This document shows, one piece after another, positions 25,664 to 34,552 of a DNA stretch of 64,000 nt; the stretch's first letter is position 1; every line of letters begins with the position of its first letter. The notes beneath the pieces were generated by a model, which was not told the DNA's origin, searched no databases, and saw nothing but the letters and a program-made list of their open reading frames with translations. A program made the translations under genes and the position numbers. Origin of the DNA: Fidelibacterota bacterium (lineage in GTDB: Bacteria; Fidelibacterota; SORT01); assembly GCA_022571215.1 (NCBI GenBank), contig JACZYG010000008.1:44332-108331 (forward strand). The letters run 5' to 3'.

Positions 25664-26303
25664 TTTTTAGAACTCCTATAACTGTTTCTCCCCCTTTTAC
25701 CCTGTCTCCAAGTTTTACGGAGATCTCCGCATCCATCGGTAGCAGGATATCCACCCTGCTTCCAAACCGTATCAGCCCAAATCTGTCACCCGCTTCCACA
25801 GATTGACCGGGTTTGAGATCGTACACAATTCTACGCGCTATCAATCCGGCTATCTGTTTAAAATATACTCTTTTCGTTCCAGTGTCAACTGAAATGAGCG
25901 ATTGCTCGTTATCCAACGATGCCTTCTCGTTCCAGGCTGCTAAAAATTTGCCGGCAAAGTACTTTACCTCATGAACAGTTCCCGAGACAGGTACTCTATT
26001 CACATGAACGTCGAATACTGAAAGAAATACCGATACCTGCATAAAGTTGTCTTCGGACAGCTCCGGAAAATTTACTTCTTTAATGACGACGACCTTTCCA
26101 TCACCGACCGAGAGCACAAGGTTGTCGCCTTTTGGTATTGTCCTATCAGGATCACGGAAGAAAAAAACTATAAAGAGAAGCAGTAACGCTTCGGTATAGG
26201 TCAACCCCCAGAGAAAAACGCTTCCCGTCATTGAAGCGGCGAATCCTAATGCGACCAGGACAAATCCTGCCGCAGCTACGAACGGTATGCCATCTGAAGC
26301 CAA
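25650..26303 (-). CDS. psd: Phosphatidylserine decarboxylase
   Basis: The enzyme decarboxylates phosphatidylserine to phosphatidylethanolamine with a pyruvoyl group formed by self-cleavage. The cleavage site is GS in LIRFGSRVDILLP near residue 183. At 217 residues it belongs to the short form common in FCB bacteria. Two N-terminal hydrophobic segments (about 10-30 and 33-47) anchor it, and FLSVFDVHVNRVPVSG near 95 is typical. It pairs with pssA. Confidence 0.94.
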   Translation of the reverse strand: MASDGIPFVAAAGFVLVALGFAASMTGSVFLWGLTYTEALLLLFIVFFFRDPDRTIPKGDNLVLSVGDGKVVVIKEVNFPELSEDNFMQVSVFLSVFDVHVNRVPVSGTVHEVKYFAGKFLAAWNEKASLDNEQSLISVDTGTKRVYFKQIAGLIARRIVYDLKPGQSVEAGDRFGLIRFGSRVDILLPMDAEISVKLGDRVKGGETVIGVLKIEVD

Positions 26304-26317
26304 TTTAAAATGCGTCC

Positions 26318-27022
26318 CTATCCAAGCACTCTTTTCAGAATCTCCTGATATGCCTTTTCCACACCTCCGAGATCCTGTCGGAAACGATCTTTATCAAGTT
26401 TTTCCTTAGTTTCCACATCCCAGAAACGGCATGTGTCAGGTGATATTTCATCGCCTAAATAAATCGTTCCGGACTGCCTTCCGAACTCCAGCTTAAAATC
26501 AACTAAAAGCAGATCTCTTCTGAAAAGAAAATCTTTGAGCACAACGTTGATCTTCTTTGCATACTTGCTTATTTCAGCTACTTCATTCGCGGTTGCCAAT
26601 TCGAACGCTACAGCATGTTCATTACTTATCATTGGATCATGCAAGGCATCGTCCTTGAGATAAAATTCCAATACCGGCTGCCTCAGTTCCGTGCCCTCTT
26701 TTATGCCGTATTTTTTAACCATACTCCCCGCTGCGATATTCCTCATCACTACCTCAAGCTTATACATCTCAAGTTTTTTCACCAGCATGGACGTCTTGGT
26801 AAGTTTCTTTTCGAAATGGGTTTGAATTCCGTGACTTCGGAGGTAATCAAACAAAAAGGCCGAAAGCTGATTGTTAATGGCGCCTTTTCCTTTTATTGTA
26901 CCCTTTTTAGCCCCGTCACCAGCCGTGGCAGAATCTTTAAAATCCTGAATCACCAAATCCTCATCACTTGTCGAATATATCTTCTTTGCTTTTCCTTCAT
27001 ATAACAGTTTTTTCTTATCCAC
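26318..27022 (-). CDS. purC: Phosphoribosylaminoimidazole-succinocarboxamide synthase
   Basis: SAICAR synthase joins CAIR and aspartate using ATP (purine step 8). It starts LLYEGKAKKIYST, the family signature, and contains IKGKGAINNQLSAFLFDYL, MLVKKLEMYKLEVVMRN and VDFKLEFGR. The length of 234 is typical of the short bacterial form. It lies 14 bp after purB, whose product acts at the next step. Confidence 0.96.
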   Translation of the reverse strand: MDKKKLLYEGKAKKIYSTSDEDLVIQDFKDSATAGDGAKKGTIKGKGAINNQLSAFLFDYLRSHGIQTHFEKKLTKTSMLVKKLEMYKLEVVMRNIAAGSMVKKYGIKEGTELRQPVLEFYLKDDALHDPMISNEHAVAFELATANEVAEISKYAKKINVVLKDFLFRRDLLLVDFKLEFGRQSGTIYLGDEISPDTCRFWDVETKEKLDKDRFRQDLGGVEKAYQEILKRVLG

Positions 27023-27036
27023 TTAATTCCTCCGGG

Positions 27037-28332
27037 TCATATCAAATTTAATCGTTCAAAGATACCATCTACCTGTTTAAGACTTTCCTCAGCCTTAAAA
27101 CACCCTTCCAGCTCTTTTTCGCTGAGAAGAGTATTCACCTCATCGTCGTCAAGAAGACACTGCTTAAAATCTATCTTATCATTCCATGCTTTCATAGCAG
27201 TCCGCTGTACTATCGCATACGCTTCTTCTCTCGTAATATTCTTTTCAACCAATTTAAGAAGAACTCCGCCAGAATATATCAGATTGTAGGATTGATTGAG
27301 ATTTTCGATCATCCGTTCGGGATTCACCACCAACTTCTCCATGAGCGAGCTGAACTTTTGTAAACAATATACGACTATGATCGTTGAATCGGGGATGATC
27401 ACTCTCTCCACCGATGAATGAGAGATGTCTCTCTCATGCCAGAGCGCAACATTCTCCATCGCCGCAAGCGCGTTCCCTCTGACGAGACGGGACATTCCGG
27501 CAATCCGTTCGGAGAGGATCGGATTCCTTTTATGGGGCATCGCCGACGAGCCTTTCTGACCTTTGCCGAAATACTCCTGAACTTCCCTGACTTCTGTTCG
27601 TTGAAGATGACGTATCTCTACGCTGAACTTTTCGAGACTTGAAGAGATTAACGCCAGAGCCGTCATATAATTTGCATGCCTGTCTCTCTGAACTATCTGG
27701 TTTGAGACAGGAGCCGCTTTTAATCCGAGACGTTTGCACACTTCCGCTTCAATCTCAGGATCAAGATGAGAGTACGTGCCGACAGCTCCCGAGATTTTGC
27801 CTGTCGCAATCTCATCAACCGCCGCTGACCATCGCTTCCGATGTCTGCGGATTTCTTCTACCCATATAGACAGCTTAAGTCCGAACGTTATCAACTCGGC
27901 ATGGATTCCGTGAGTTCTGCCGATCATAATGGAATTCTTATGCTCTACCGCTCTCTTGGAAAGAACCTCCTCAAGATTTTTTAGCTCTTTGGAAATTAAC
28001 TCGCCGGCTTCCTTCATCCTCATTGCCAATGACGTATCCAACAGGTCGGAAGAGGTCATGCCAAAGTGCATATATCCGGCTTCTTTCCCGACGTATTCAG
28101 CGACATTTGTCAAGAATGCGATGACATCATGGTGTACCTCTTCCTCGATCTCTTCGATTCGTTCGACACTGAAATTACCCTTTTCACGAATCGCTTTTGC
28201 CGCTTCTTCCGGTATCATTCCTCTTTCTGATTGTACTTCGGCAACGGTAGCTTCCACTTCAAGCCATGAACGAAATTTTCGTTCTTCAGTCCAGATATTT
28301 CCAATCTCTTCAGGCGTATATCTCGGGATCAA
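27037..28332 (-). CDS. purB: Adenylosuccinate lyase
   Basis: PurB removes fumarate from SAICAR and from adenylosuccinate. The fumarase/aspartase superfamily signature GSSAMPHKRNPILSERI lies near residue 260, with the catalytic Ser in that loop and the catalytic His in the MIGRTHGIHAE region (about 137-147). The length is 431. It starts 6 bp after the HtrA-like protease gene and leads into purC. Confidence 0.96.
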   Translation of the reverse strand: MIPRYTPEEIGNIWTEERKFRSWLEVEATVAEVQSERGMIPEEAAKAIREKGNFSVERIEEIEEEVHHDVIAFLTNVAEYVGKEAGYMHFGMTSSDLLDTSLAMRMKEAGELISKELKNLEEVLSKRAVEHKNSIMIGRTHGIHAELITFGLKLSIWVEEIRRHRKRWSAAVDEIATGKISGAVGTYSHLDPEIEAEVCKRLGLKAAPVSNQIVQRDRHANYMTALALISSSLEKFSVEIRHLQRTEVREVQEYFGKGQKGSSAMPHKRNPILSERIAGMSRLVRGNALAAMENVALWHERDISHSSVERVIIPDSTIIVVYCLQKFSSLMEKLVVNPERMIENLNQSYNLIYSGGVLLKLVEKNITREEAYAIVQRTAMKAWNDKIDFKQCLLDDDEVNTLLSEKELEGCFKAEESLKQVDGIFERLNLI

Positions 28333-28338
28333 CTGTCT

Positions 28339-29490
28339 TTACCTGTTGGGTTTTCCTAAAACCATTCTAATCGTCCTTTCAGAGTTACCGCGTCGTATAA
28401 TCATATTCAAAATATCTCCCGCGCGCAGGAAATTTTCTTCGATGATCTTGAAGATATCATCATCGTTTATCACTTCGTCTCCATTCACTTTCAAGATAAT
28501 ATCGCCGATCATCAAACCCGCTTTATCTGCCGGACTATTCTTATCAACGTTTGTAATCAGCACACCCTTTTCCGTTTTCAGATCAAGATGTTTTGCAACG
28601 AGGCGATTCAAATCCCGGACATCCATTCCCGTCCAGAAGCTCCTGTCTACCTTACCGTATTTCTTAAGTTCCTTGTAAACCGATATTGCCCTGTTGATCG
28701 GAATAGCGAAGCCGATTCCTATGGAACCCTCAGAAAATCTGCTCCCCGTAAATATGAATGTGTTTATCCCTATCACTTCCCCGATAGCATTTAGGAGAGG
28801 TCCACCGCTGTTACCGGAGTTTATGGAGGCATCTGTCTGGATCATATCCTGATATACTCGCCCGGACTCCTGCTGTCCAAAATCCAGATCCATACCTGAA
28901 ATAACTCCCACTGTCGCAGTCGGCTTTTTGCTGATGTCGAATAAACCGAAGGGATTACCTAAAGCTATCACCCATTCCGCAATGATTATGTTATCCGAAT
29001 CGCCAAACCTTAAGAATGGGAAGTCTTTTCCTTCCAGCTTCAACAAGGCTATATCGGATATTCTGTCAACGCCTACTATCTCGGCATTATGATCAGTTCC
29101 ATCCGAAAGGGTCACCACAACTTCTATAGCATCCTCTATCACATGTGAATTGGTCAATATGAAACCGTCCGAAGAAATGATAAACCCCGAACCGAGACTT
29201 TTTACACGCTGTTTGAAAACCCTGTCAGGAAAGAGGAGAGACCATATCGGATCGTTCGCAAAAGGTGTTCGTGAAAATTCACGCACCTGGATCGCATTTA
29301 TCCCCACTACGGCGGGGCTATTTTCCGCAACCGTTTTAGTAATAATATTTCGCCTACCGTAAAAAATACCTGCGTTGGCTTCGTCTTTATTCTGCGCAAA
29401 CAGCTCTGTCCCCGAAAGAAGCGCCGGCAATAGAACGATAACTGCCAATTTATATAATTTTATTTTTCTCAGGATTTCATTGACTCCCAA
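28339..29490 (-). CDS. DegP/HtrA-family periplasmic serine protease
   Basis: The 383-residue protein has a signal peptide (about residues 12-32), a trypsin-like domain with the complete triad His116 (TNSHVIED), Asp146 (RISDIALLK) and Ser228 (NSGNSGGP), and a single PDZ domain (about 285-375: [23 protein letters not shown] given as residues about 313-335). It should degrade or refold damaged periplasmic proteins. Its start overlaps the fsa gene by 22 bp. A start at a later codon is possible, but the first Met keeps a normal signal peptide with a charged n-region. Confidence 0.92.
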   Translation of the reverse strand: MGVNEILRKIKLYKLAVIVLLPALLSGTELFAQNKDEANAGIFYGRRNIITKTVAENSPAVVGINAIQVREFSRTPFANDPIWSLLFPDRVFKQRVKSLGSGFIISSDGFILTNSHVIEDAIEVVVTLSDGTDHNAEIVGVDRISDIALLKLEGKDFPFLRFGDSDNIIIAEWVIALGNPFGLFDISKKPTATVGVISGMDLDFGQQESGRVYQDMIQTDASINSGNSGGPLLNAIGEVIGINTFIFTGSRFSEGSIGIGFAIPINRAISVYKELKKYGKVDRSFWTGMDVRDLNRLVAKHLDLKTEKGVLITNVDKNSPADKAGLMIGDIILKVNGDEVINDDDIFKIIEENFLRAGDILNMIIRRGNSERTIRMVLGKPNR

Positions 29491-30113
29491 TCTTTGAGGA
29501 ATTGCTCTATTCCTCTGTCGGTCAATGGATGTTTCGCCATCTGATGCAGTACCTTCATCGGAAGCGTGGCAATATCGGCGCCGTAAAGAGCTGAATCAAC
29601 CACATGGAGAGGGTTGCGGATGCTGGCAACTATGATCTCCGTTTCGTATCCGTAATTTCCGTAAATCTGAGAAATATCAGCGATCAAGTCCATCCCGGGC
29701 ATAGCCATGTCATCTATTCTGCCGACAAACGGGCTTACGAAAGTTGCCCCCGCTTTTGCCGCAAGTAAAGCTTGTAAAGAAGAAAAAATAAGAGTTACGT
29801 TTGTCATGGTACCCTCTTCACTAAGCACTTTGACGGCTTTAATCCCATCAACTGTCATTGGGATTTTTACGCAAATATTGTCATGCAGCTCACGAAGTTT
29901 TCTCCCTTCGGTTATCATTTCCTCGGTTTTCAATCCCACTACTTCAGCGTTTACCGGACCGTCTACAATTTCACATATTTCTTTTATCACCGTTTCAAAG
30001 TCTCTGCCCTCTTTTGCGATAAGCGACGGATTAGTCGTAACTCCATCCACAATGCCCCACGAAGCTCCTTCCTTTATCTCATCAACATTTGCTGTGTCCA
30101 AAAATATTTTCAT
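29469..30113 (-). CDS. Transaldolase / fructose-6-phosphate aldolase family
   Basis: The 214-residue TIM barrel is of the short transaldolase class (TalC/MipB/FSA). The Schiff-base lysine is Lys83 in ICVKIPMT, and [38 protein letters not shown] and IVASIRNP are all family hallmarks. It either transfers dihydroxyacetone between sugar phosphates in the pentose phosphate pathway or acts as a fructose-6-phosphate aldolase, and these cannot be separated by eye. It lies 12 bp after truA. Confidence 0.93.
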   Translation of the reverse strand: MKIFLDTANVDEIKEGASWGIVDGVTTNPSLIAKEGRDFETVIKEICEIVDGPVNAEVVGLKTEEMITEGRKLRELHDNICVKIPMTVDGIKAVKVLSEEGTMTNVTLIFSSLQALLAAKAGATFVSPFVGRIDDMAMPGMDLIADISQIYGNYGYETEIIVASIRNPLHVVDSALYGADIATLPMKVLHQMAKHPLTDRGIEQFLKDWESMKS

Positions 30114-30125
30114 ACCGCTCCTTCA

Positions 30126-30869
30126 TCAGTTAAAGTCCTCCGCATAAACTACTTTTTCGAGATATAATCCATGAGCGGGAGCATTAGGTCCCGCCGCTCT
30201 ACGATCCGATTTTTCAAATATCTCTTCAAATTCCTCCATAGCTATCTTCCCTCTCCCGACCTCTATCATCGTTCCGACTAATGATCTGACCATATTATAA
30301 ATAAATCGGTCTGCTGCTATAGTATAATACAAAAAATCACCATTTTCACGCCATTCAGATTTCATTATTTTGCATTTTTTATTTTCCGTCTTAGACCTCG
30401 TTTTACAAAATGAGCTAAAATCAGACTTCGTTTTAATAATTTCCGCGCTCACGACCATATCTTGTAGACTCAGGTCATAGCCCGGATCATAAGCATAAAA
30501 ACGCGCGAGAGCAGACTCCCTTTTAGACAGCTTGTAAAGGTACTGACGTTCCAAAGCATCTCGACGTGAATGAAAATCCTCGTCAATTTCAACAGCGTTC
30601 AATATCCTTATGTCCTTCGGAAGCGTTCCGTTCAATCCATCCTTGAATTTATTGGCGGATATTTCAGACTCTGTTCTGAAATTTGCCACTTGACCCATTG
30701 CGTGCACGCCGCTGTCCGTCCTACCCGCGCCGGTCAGCGTCACATCGCTGCCGATAATTGACCGCAGGGAATCCGTCAGTTCGCCCTGCACAGATTTTGC
30801 GTTTGATTGAATCTGCCATCCGTTATAGTTAGTCCCATCGTACTCAATAAGAATCTTGATATTTCGCAT
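30126..30869 (-). CDS. truA: tRNA pseudouridine(38-40) synthase
   Basis: TruA isomerises uridines 38-40 in the anticodon arm. The catalytic aspartate is Asp52 in GAGRTDSGVHAMGQ. The sequence starts with NIKILIEYDGTNYNGWQ, and the length of 247 is normal. It begins 1 bp after ecfT, an order also known from Firmicutes (ecfT-truA). Confidence 0.96.
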   Translation of the reverse strand: MRNIKILIEYDGTNYNGWQIQSNAKSVQGELTDSLRSIIGSDVTLTGAGRTDSGVHAMGQVANFRTESEISANKFKDGLNGTLPKDIRILNAVEIDEDFHSRRDALERQYLYKLSKRESALARFYAYDPGYDLSLQDMVVSAEIIKTKSDFSSFCKTRSKTENKKCKIMKSEWRENGDFLYYTIAADRFIYNMVRSLVGTMIEVGRGKIAMEEFEEIFEKSDRRAAGPNAPAHGLYLEKVVYAEDFN

Positions 30870-30870
30870 A

Positions 30871-31593
30871 TCAAAATATCACTAACAAGGTAATCGTTGA
30901 TGATAAGATACTCACTAAGTAATCGCTCTTTCCAAACTTAAATTTTTTCAGACTTGTTCTTTTCACAGGAGCGTTATATCCACGCGAGTCAAGAATCAAT
31001 GCCAGTCGTTCCGCCCGGCTTATGCTAAGAGTGAACAACGGAATCATAACGGGTAACATTTTTGAAATGCGGCTGAGTAAATTGCTTCCCATTGATATTC
31101 CCCTTGCGATCTGCGCCTCTTTTATGCGTGTCGCCTGTTCGGAAATTATCGGAGCGAATGAAAGTGTCAGTAGAAAAACCAGTAATATACGTTCTATTGA
31201 TAACCCTATTTTTCCTAACGGTGTTATGAATTCACGGAGCGATTCGGTCAAGCTCGCAGGGTCAACGGACATCGTAAAATAAGCGCCTGCTGAGACCAGT
31301 AAGCCTACTCTGCCTGTAAAGAAAACAGCGTTTTCAACCGATTCAATGAAAGAGATCGATTGCGCAGCTCCAAAGAGATCGGTAGCCATGAGGAGATGAA
31401 AACCGAAAGTCAGCGGCACGAGCATCAGGAAATACTTCGAGCTGTTCCAGAAACGTTTATACCCGTGAGTCTCTATTCCTAAAAGAGTTGTTAACATTAT
31501 TACTCCCGTCAGAAAAGCGGTAAAACCGCTTTTCATCGCAAGCAGAAGAAGACAGAAAAACAGAAGTGTTCTTACTCGTGGGTCAAGAGCCAT
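30871..31593 (-). CDS. ecfT: Energy-coupling factor transporter transmembrane protein EcfT/CbiQ
   Basis: EcfT couples ATPases to substrate-binding S components in vitamin and metal importers. The 240-residue protein has about five membrane segments, and the coupling-helix signature appears in RIKEAQIARGISMGSNLL near residue 155 and again in ERLALILDSRGYN near 210. No EcfA ATPase or S component is adjacent, since the upstream 650 bp is repeat mosaic. It must therefore work with components encoded elsewhere. It heads the 13-gene operon that ends with gatA. Confidence 0.85.
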   Translation of the reverse strand: MALDPRVRTLLFFCLLLLAMKSGFTAFLTGVIMLTTLLGIETHGYKRFWNSSKYFLMLVPLTFGFHLLMATDLFGAAQSISFIESVENAVFFTGRVGLLVSAGAYFTMSVDPASLTESLREFITPLGKIGLSIERILLVFLLTLSFAPIISEQATRIKEAQIARGISMGSNLLSRISKMLPVMIPLFTLSISRAERLALILDSRGYNAPVKRTSLKKFKFGKSDYLVSILSSTITLLVIF

Positions 31594-32249
31594 GTGAACC
31601 GATTAAATGATCCTCGTAAAACCATATTTATTTAAATTAAAATCCAACGGTTTATAAGTTAAGCTCTTTGATATAAAAGTCAATTCAGGCTTTTACACAT
31701 GCCTCGCGCCTTAATTCTCTCCCATTGAGGGAAGTCCCTCGTAGAGGGGAGGGAAGGTTTTACCATTCCAGTTGAGACGTTTCATTTAAAAACCGTTAAA
31801 ACGGTTTCTCTTAACGTCACATATTATTAACCCCTGGATTAATCCAGGGGTTATTGAGACTAATTCAATATTCCAAACCATTTCAATGGTTTCTTTATAA
31901 TTTATGAGTGTGGATCAGTATTTATTTCAAGGGAACTCCGTTGGAACACTCCGTATAGCGCCTCACCGTCGTTGCGAGGAATCCGTCAGCTGACGGATGA
32001 CGAAGCAATCTCAAATCTTTATGAAGTAGATAAAAATATTATATACGAAATCAACGTTCCGAGATTGCCACGACCTGATAAATCAGGTCACGCAAAGACA
32101 AAAAAGGCAGAATGGACACCCATTATTTCACATATCGTTTGAATCAGCGGAAGTGTTAAAGAAATTTCCCTTGACTTTCTTCCCCAAATTCAGTTGGTTA
32201 TTTATCTAAATTTTCCTAAGCCACAAGAATTCACATTTTAGGAACTAAG
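31594..32249. repeat. Intergenic hairpin mosaic, locus 4
   Basis: This divergent gap between ecfT and the aminopeptidase gene holds no gene. It contains the second three-hairpin block (31790-31891) and a GCGAGG...GCAAAGAC module (about 31970-32099). The nested stems of that module are ATCCGTC-AGCT-GACGGAT (about 31981-31998) and GACCTGAT-AA-ATCAGGTC (32072-32089). The last 130 bp before 32250 look like ordinary leader sequence. Confidence 0.8.
31790..31891. repeat. Three-hairpin repeat block, copy 2
   Basis: It has the same order as at 1279-1380: AAACCGT-TAAA-ACGGTTT (31790-31807), the perfect 20-bp palindrome with half-site CCCCTGGATT (31831-31850) and AACCATT-TC-AATGGTT (31876-31891). The spacers between the palindromes have diverged, while the palindromes have not. 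Confidence 0.85.
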
Positions 32250-33203
32250 TTGAACAGATTATCCGACGCAATCGATACCGCATTACGTTACTCACTTGCA
32301 GTTAAAAAGGGTGAAACAGTACTCGTAATCACCGATGTTCACAAACGGAACATCGGTATAATGTTTCATGAAAAGGCTCAAAAACTGAAGGCTCAATCAA
32401 TGCTCGTTGATATTATTCCGGGCAGGACCGACGGTGAGGAACCTCCTGAGGCGATTGCCAAGCTTATGAAATCTGTTGATGTGCTGATCTGTCCGACATC
32501 AAAATCATTGACCCATACAAATGCGCGCAGGGCTGCCAGCAAGAAGGGTGTGAGAACAATAACTTTACCGGGAGTATCGGAGGAGATGCTTGCCCGAGCG
32601 GGAAATGTCGATATGCAAAAAATGGCGCATCTGACTAATATGATGGCGGATATTCTCAGTATTGGAAGCAACGTACACATAACTACACCCGCGGGTACAG
32701 ACCTTCGTATGTCCATTAAAGGAAAAAAGGGGATCGCTGACACAGGTTTCGTAACAGAGCCGGGAATGACGTGCAATATTCCGGCAGGCGAGGCATTTCT
32801 TGCGCCGATTGAAGGCAGCGCTGAAGGGATTCTCGTGGTAGACGGATCTATGGGTCAATCAGGCATCATTAAGAAACCCATCAAGATGTATGTTTCAAAG
32901 GGTTTCGTAACAAAAATACTTGGCAACAGAGAAGCCCGGCTTCTTCGTAAGCTACTTGCCCCGTTCGGTAAAAAGGGACGTAATATTGCTGAACTCGGCA
33001 TAGGAACCAACCCGAAAGCAAAATTGACCGGGAAAGTATTGGAAGATGAAAAGATACTTGGAACTGTTCATGTTGCGCTCGGAAATAATCTCACAATGGG
33101 AGGCAGCTGTGATGTCGGAAGCCACCTTGACGGCATTTTGCTAAGACCTAAAGTTACAATAGACGAAAAAGTAATATTATCAGGCGGAAAGGTCAGAATT
33201 TAG
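32250..33203 (+). CDS. Aminopeptidase, M29-like family
   Basis: The 317-residue protein resembles the thermophilic-aminopeptidase/leucyl-aminopeptidase group: SLAVKKGETVLVITDVHKR at the N-terminus, then PAGTDLRMSIKG, CNIPAGEAFLAPIEGSAEGILVVDGS (near residues 178-203), GTNPKAKLTGKVLEDEKILGTVHVALGNN (near 254-282) and GGSCDVGSHLDGI. The putative metal ligands (Glu in GEAF and the GNN and H-D positions) are in place. The start is TTG at 32250, with AGGA eight bases upstream. It should trim N-terminal residues from peptides in the cytoplasm. Confidence 0.8.
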   Translation: MNRLSDAIDTALRYSLAVKKGETVLVITDVHKRNIGIMFHEKAQKLKAQSMLVDIIPGRTDGEEPPEAIAKLMKSVDVLICPTSKSLTHTNARRAASKKGVRTITLPGVSEEMLARAGNVDMQKMAHLTNMMADILSIGSNVHITTPAGTDLRMSIKGKKGIADTGFVTEPGMTCNIPAGEAFLAPIEGSAEGILVVDGSMGQSGIIKKPIKMYVSKGFVTKILGNREARLLRKLLAPFGKKGRNIAELGIGTNPKAKLTGKVLEDEKILGTVHVALGNNLTMGGSCDVGSHLDGILLRPKVTIDEKVILSGGKVRI

Positions 33204-33945
33204 CCGTCAATGACAGCTCGAAGTTATTTCTGATATTCAAACTCATCGCGGAATTCGGATTCGACTTATTATAGCGATAGATAGTATTCATCACGCTCAA
33301 TATTCTGTTGACGATCATTCCTCCAATAACGCGATTTATATTCTGTCCCGCCGTATCGCTCTCTAATTTCAATGATTTGAATTTGAGTCTCTCCTGTTCT
33401 GAGCTCCAACTCCAAAATTCATCGGCGGCGCTATACACGCTTCTCGGATCTCTGCTTCTTCTGATAGCAGCATTGAATTCGTCCACATCAGAATAATTAC
33501 TGACATCGGAATAAAACTGATCGTTCTTTCCTTCATTATTCACGCCGGCCTCTGCGGCAGCGAAGACTTGATAGTCCTCTTTTTTCCATTCCTTCCTTTT
33601 ATGCAATATAAATAAAGAAAGCCATAGACTCGATTCGCCAATGTAAAAATATTTTGCCGTCCGGTAGCTTCCTATCGAACGCTCGCCCAATCCGGGCAGC
33701 AGCAGTGACAATAATATCGCCTTTCGTTTTGAAATTCGGGATGCGCTGATTTGCGGGGCGGGCTGAACAGCTATCTGACTGCCTACCCTCTCCGGTTCAA
33801 GCAGGGTCTTACCTGTGGCGCTTAACTCCTGAAGAAAGCCTAATGGTACAGGAGATTCATCTCTCCCTTCGAAAGCGGACACTTCAGAAACTCTTAATCC
33901 GAGCAGAACCGCTAAAACAAACAGTGATTCTTTACTGATTTTCAA
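33193..33945 (-). CDS. Secreted protein of unknown function, DUF5683-like segment
   Basis: The 250-residue protein has a signal peptide (ending EVSAF). After a linker, it carries KRKAILLSLLLPGLGERSIGSYRTAKYFYIGESSLWLS (near residues 74-111), which resembles the two-helix core of DUF5683-type proteins (PGLGQ motif). The C-terminal part (INRVIGGMIVNRILSVMNTIYRYN) is another hydrophobic stretch. The function is unknown. It overlaps the convergent aminopeptidase gene by 11 bp at the 3' end and follows another secreted unknown by 4 bp. Confidence 0.55.
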   Translation of the reverse strand: MKISKESLFVLAVLLGLRVSEVSAFEGRDESPVPLGFLQELSATGKTLLEPERVGSQIAVQPAPQISASRISKRKAILLSLLLPGLGERSIGSYRTAKYFYIGESSLWLSLFILHKRKEWKKEDYQVFAAAEAGVNNEGKNDQFYSDVSNYSDVDEFNAAIRRSRDPRSVYSAADEFWSWSSEQERLKFKSLKLESDTAGQNINRVIGGMIVNRILSVMNTIYRYNKSNPNSAMSLNIRNNFELSLTAKF

Positions 33946-33949
33946 ACTT

Positions 33950-34552
33950 TTAACCTCTTACCGAATAAAGCAGATAAGTAATTATTCCCGCTACAGTTGC
34001 CGCAAGAACTTTTTCGAGCTTTTTGCCGGAAAAAATAGTCTTTTTTTCGATTCGCAGAAAGTCCGGCGCCGATCTATTCAACTGTTTTATACTCCTCCCT
34101 TTAACACTGTCTTCCCCTTCAAATTTCACCGGATACTCCTCTCCCCAATTTATTTTGCCTGCTTCAATAGAATATAAAAGTAAAATAAACTCTCCATCGA
34201 GTTTCCTGTTACCTCCTTTAACGTCCAAAATCAGCATCGGTTCAATTATCCGCAAAAACAGATCATTCTCCTTATCAGCTACTTTGCCGTCAAAAGTTGT
34301 TTTATAGCCCAGCTCGTTTAAATATTCATAAACTACCTGTGTCACAAACGCCGCAAGGTTGTCAGATTTCGATTTCTGAACATGATATGTTTTATCGGTA
34401 AAAAGTTTTTCAGACATTTTCATTTCAGAAAGGGCATGGCTAATAGACTCAGCTGCGAACGTGACGTTATCGGGTATGGTTTTCTGTGCTAACAGATTAG
34501 AAAATGGGAGTAAAGCGGCAAACAATAGAAATTTTATATTTAATTTATTCAT
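33950..34552 (-). CDS. Secreted protein of unknown function
   Basis: The 200-residue protein has a signal peptide (ending SNLLAQ), a mature region with mixed alpha/beta pattern (FVTQVVYEYLNELGYKTT ... NDLFLRIIEPMLILDVKGG), and a C-terminal hydrophobic segment (VLAATVAGIITYLLYSV). The layout suggests a periplasmic or outer-membrane-associated protein anchored at its C-terminus. I do not recognise the family. It overlaps lnt by 8 bp and is followed by another secreted unknown. Confidence 0.6.
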   Translation of the reverse strand: MNKLNIKFLLFAALLPFSNLLAQKTIPDNVTFAAESISHALSEMKMSEKLFTDKTYHVQKSKSDNLAAFVTQVVYEYLNELGYKTTFDGKVADKENDLFLRIIEPMLILDVKGGNRKLDGEFILLLYSIEAGKINWGEEYPVKFEGEDSVKGRSIKQLNRSAPDFLRIEKKTIFSGKKLEKVLAATVAGIITYLLYSVRG

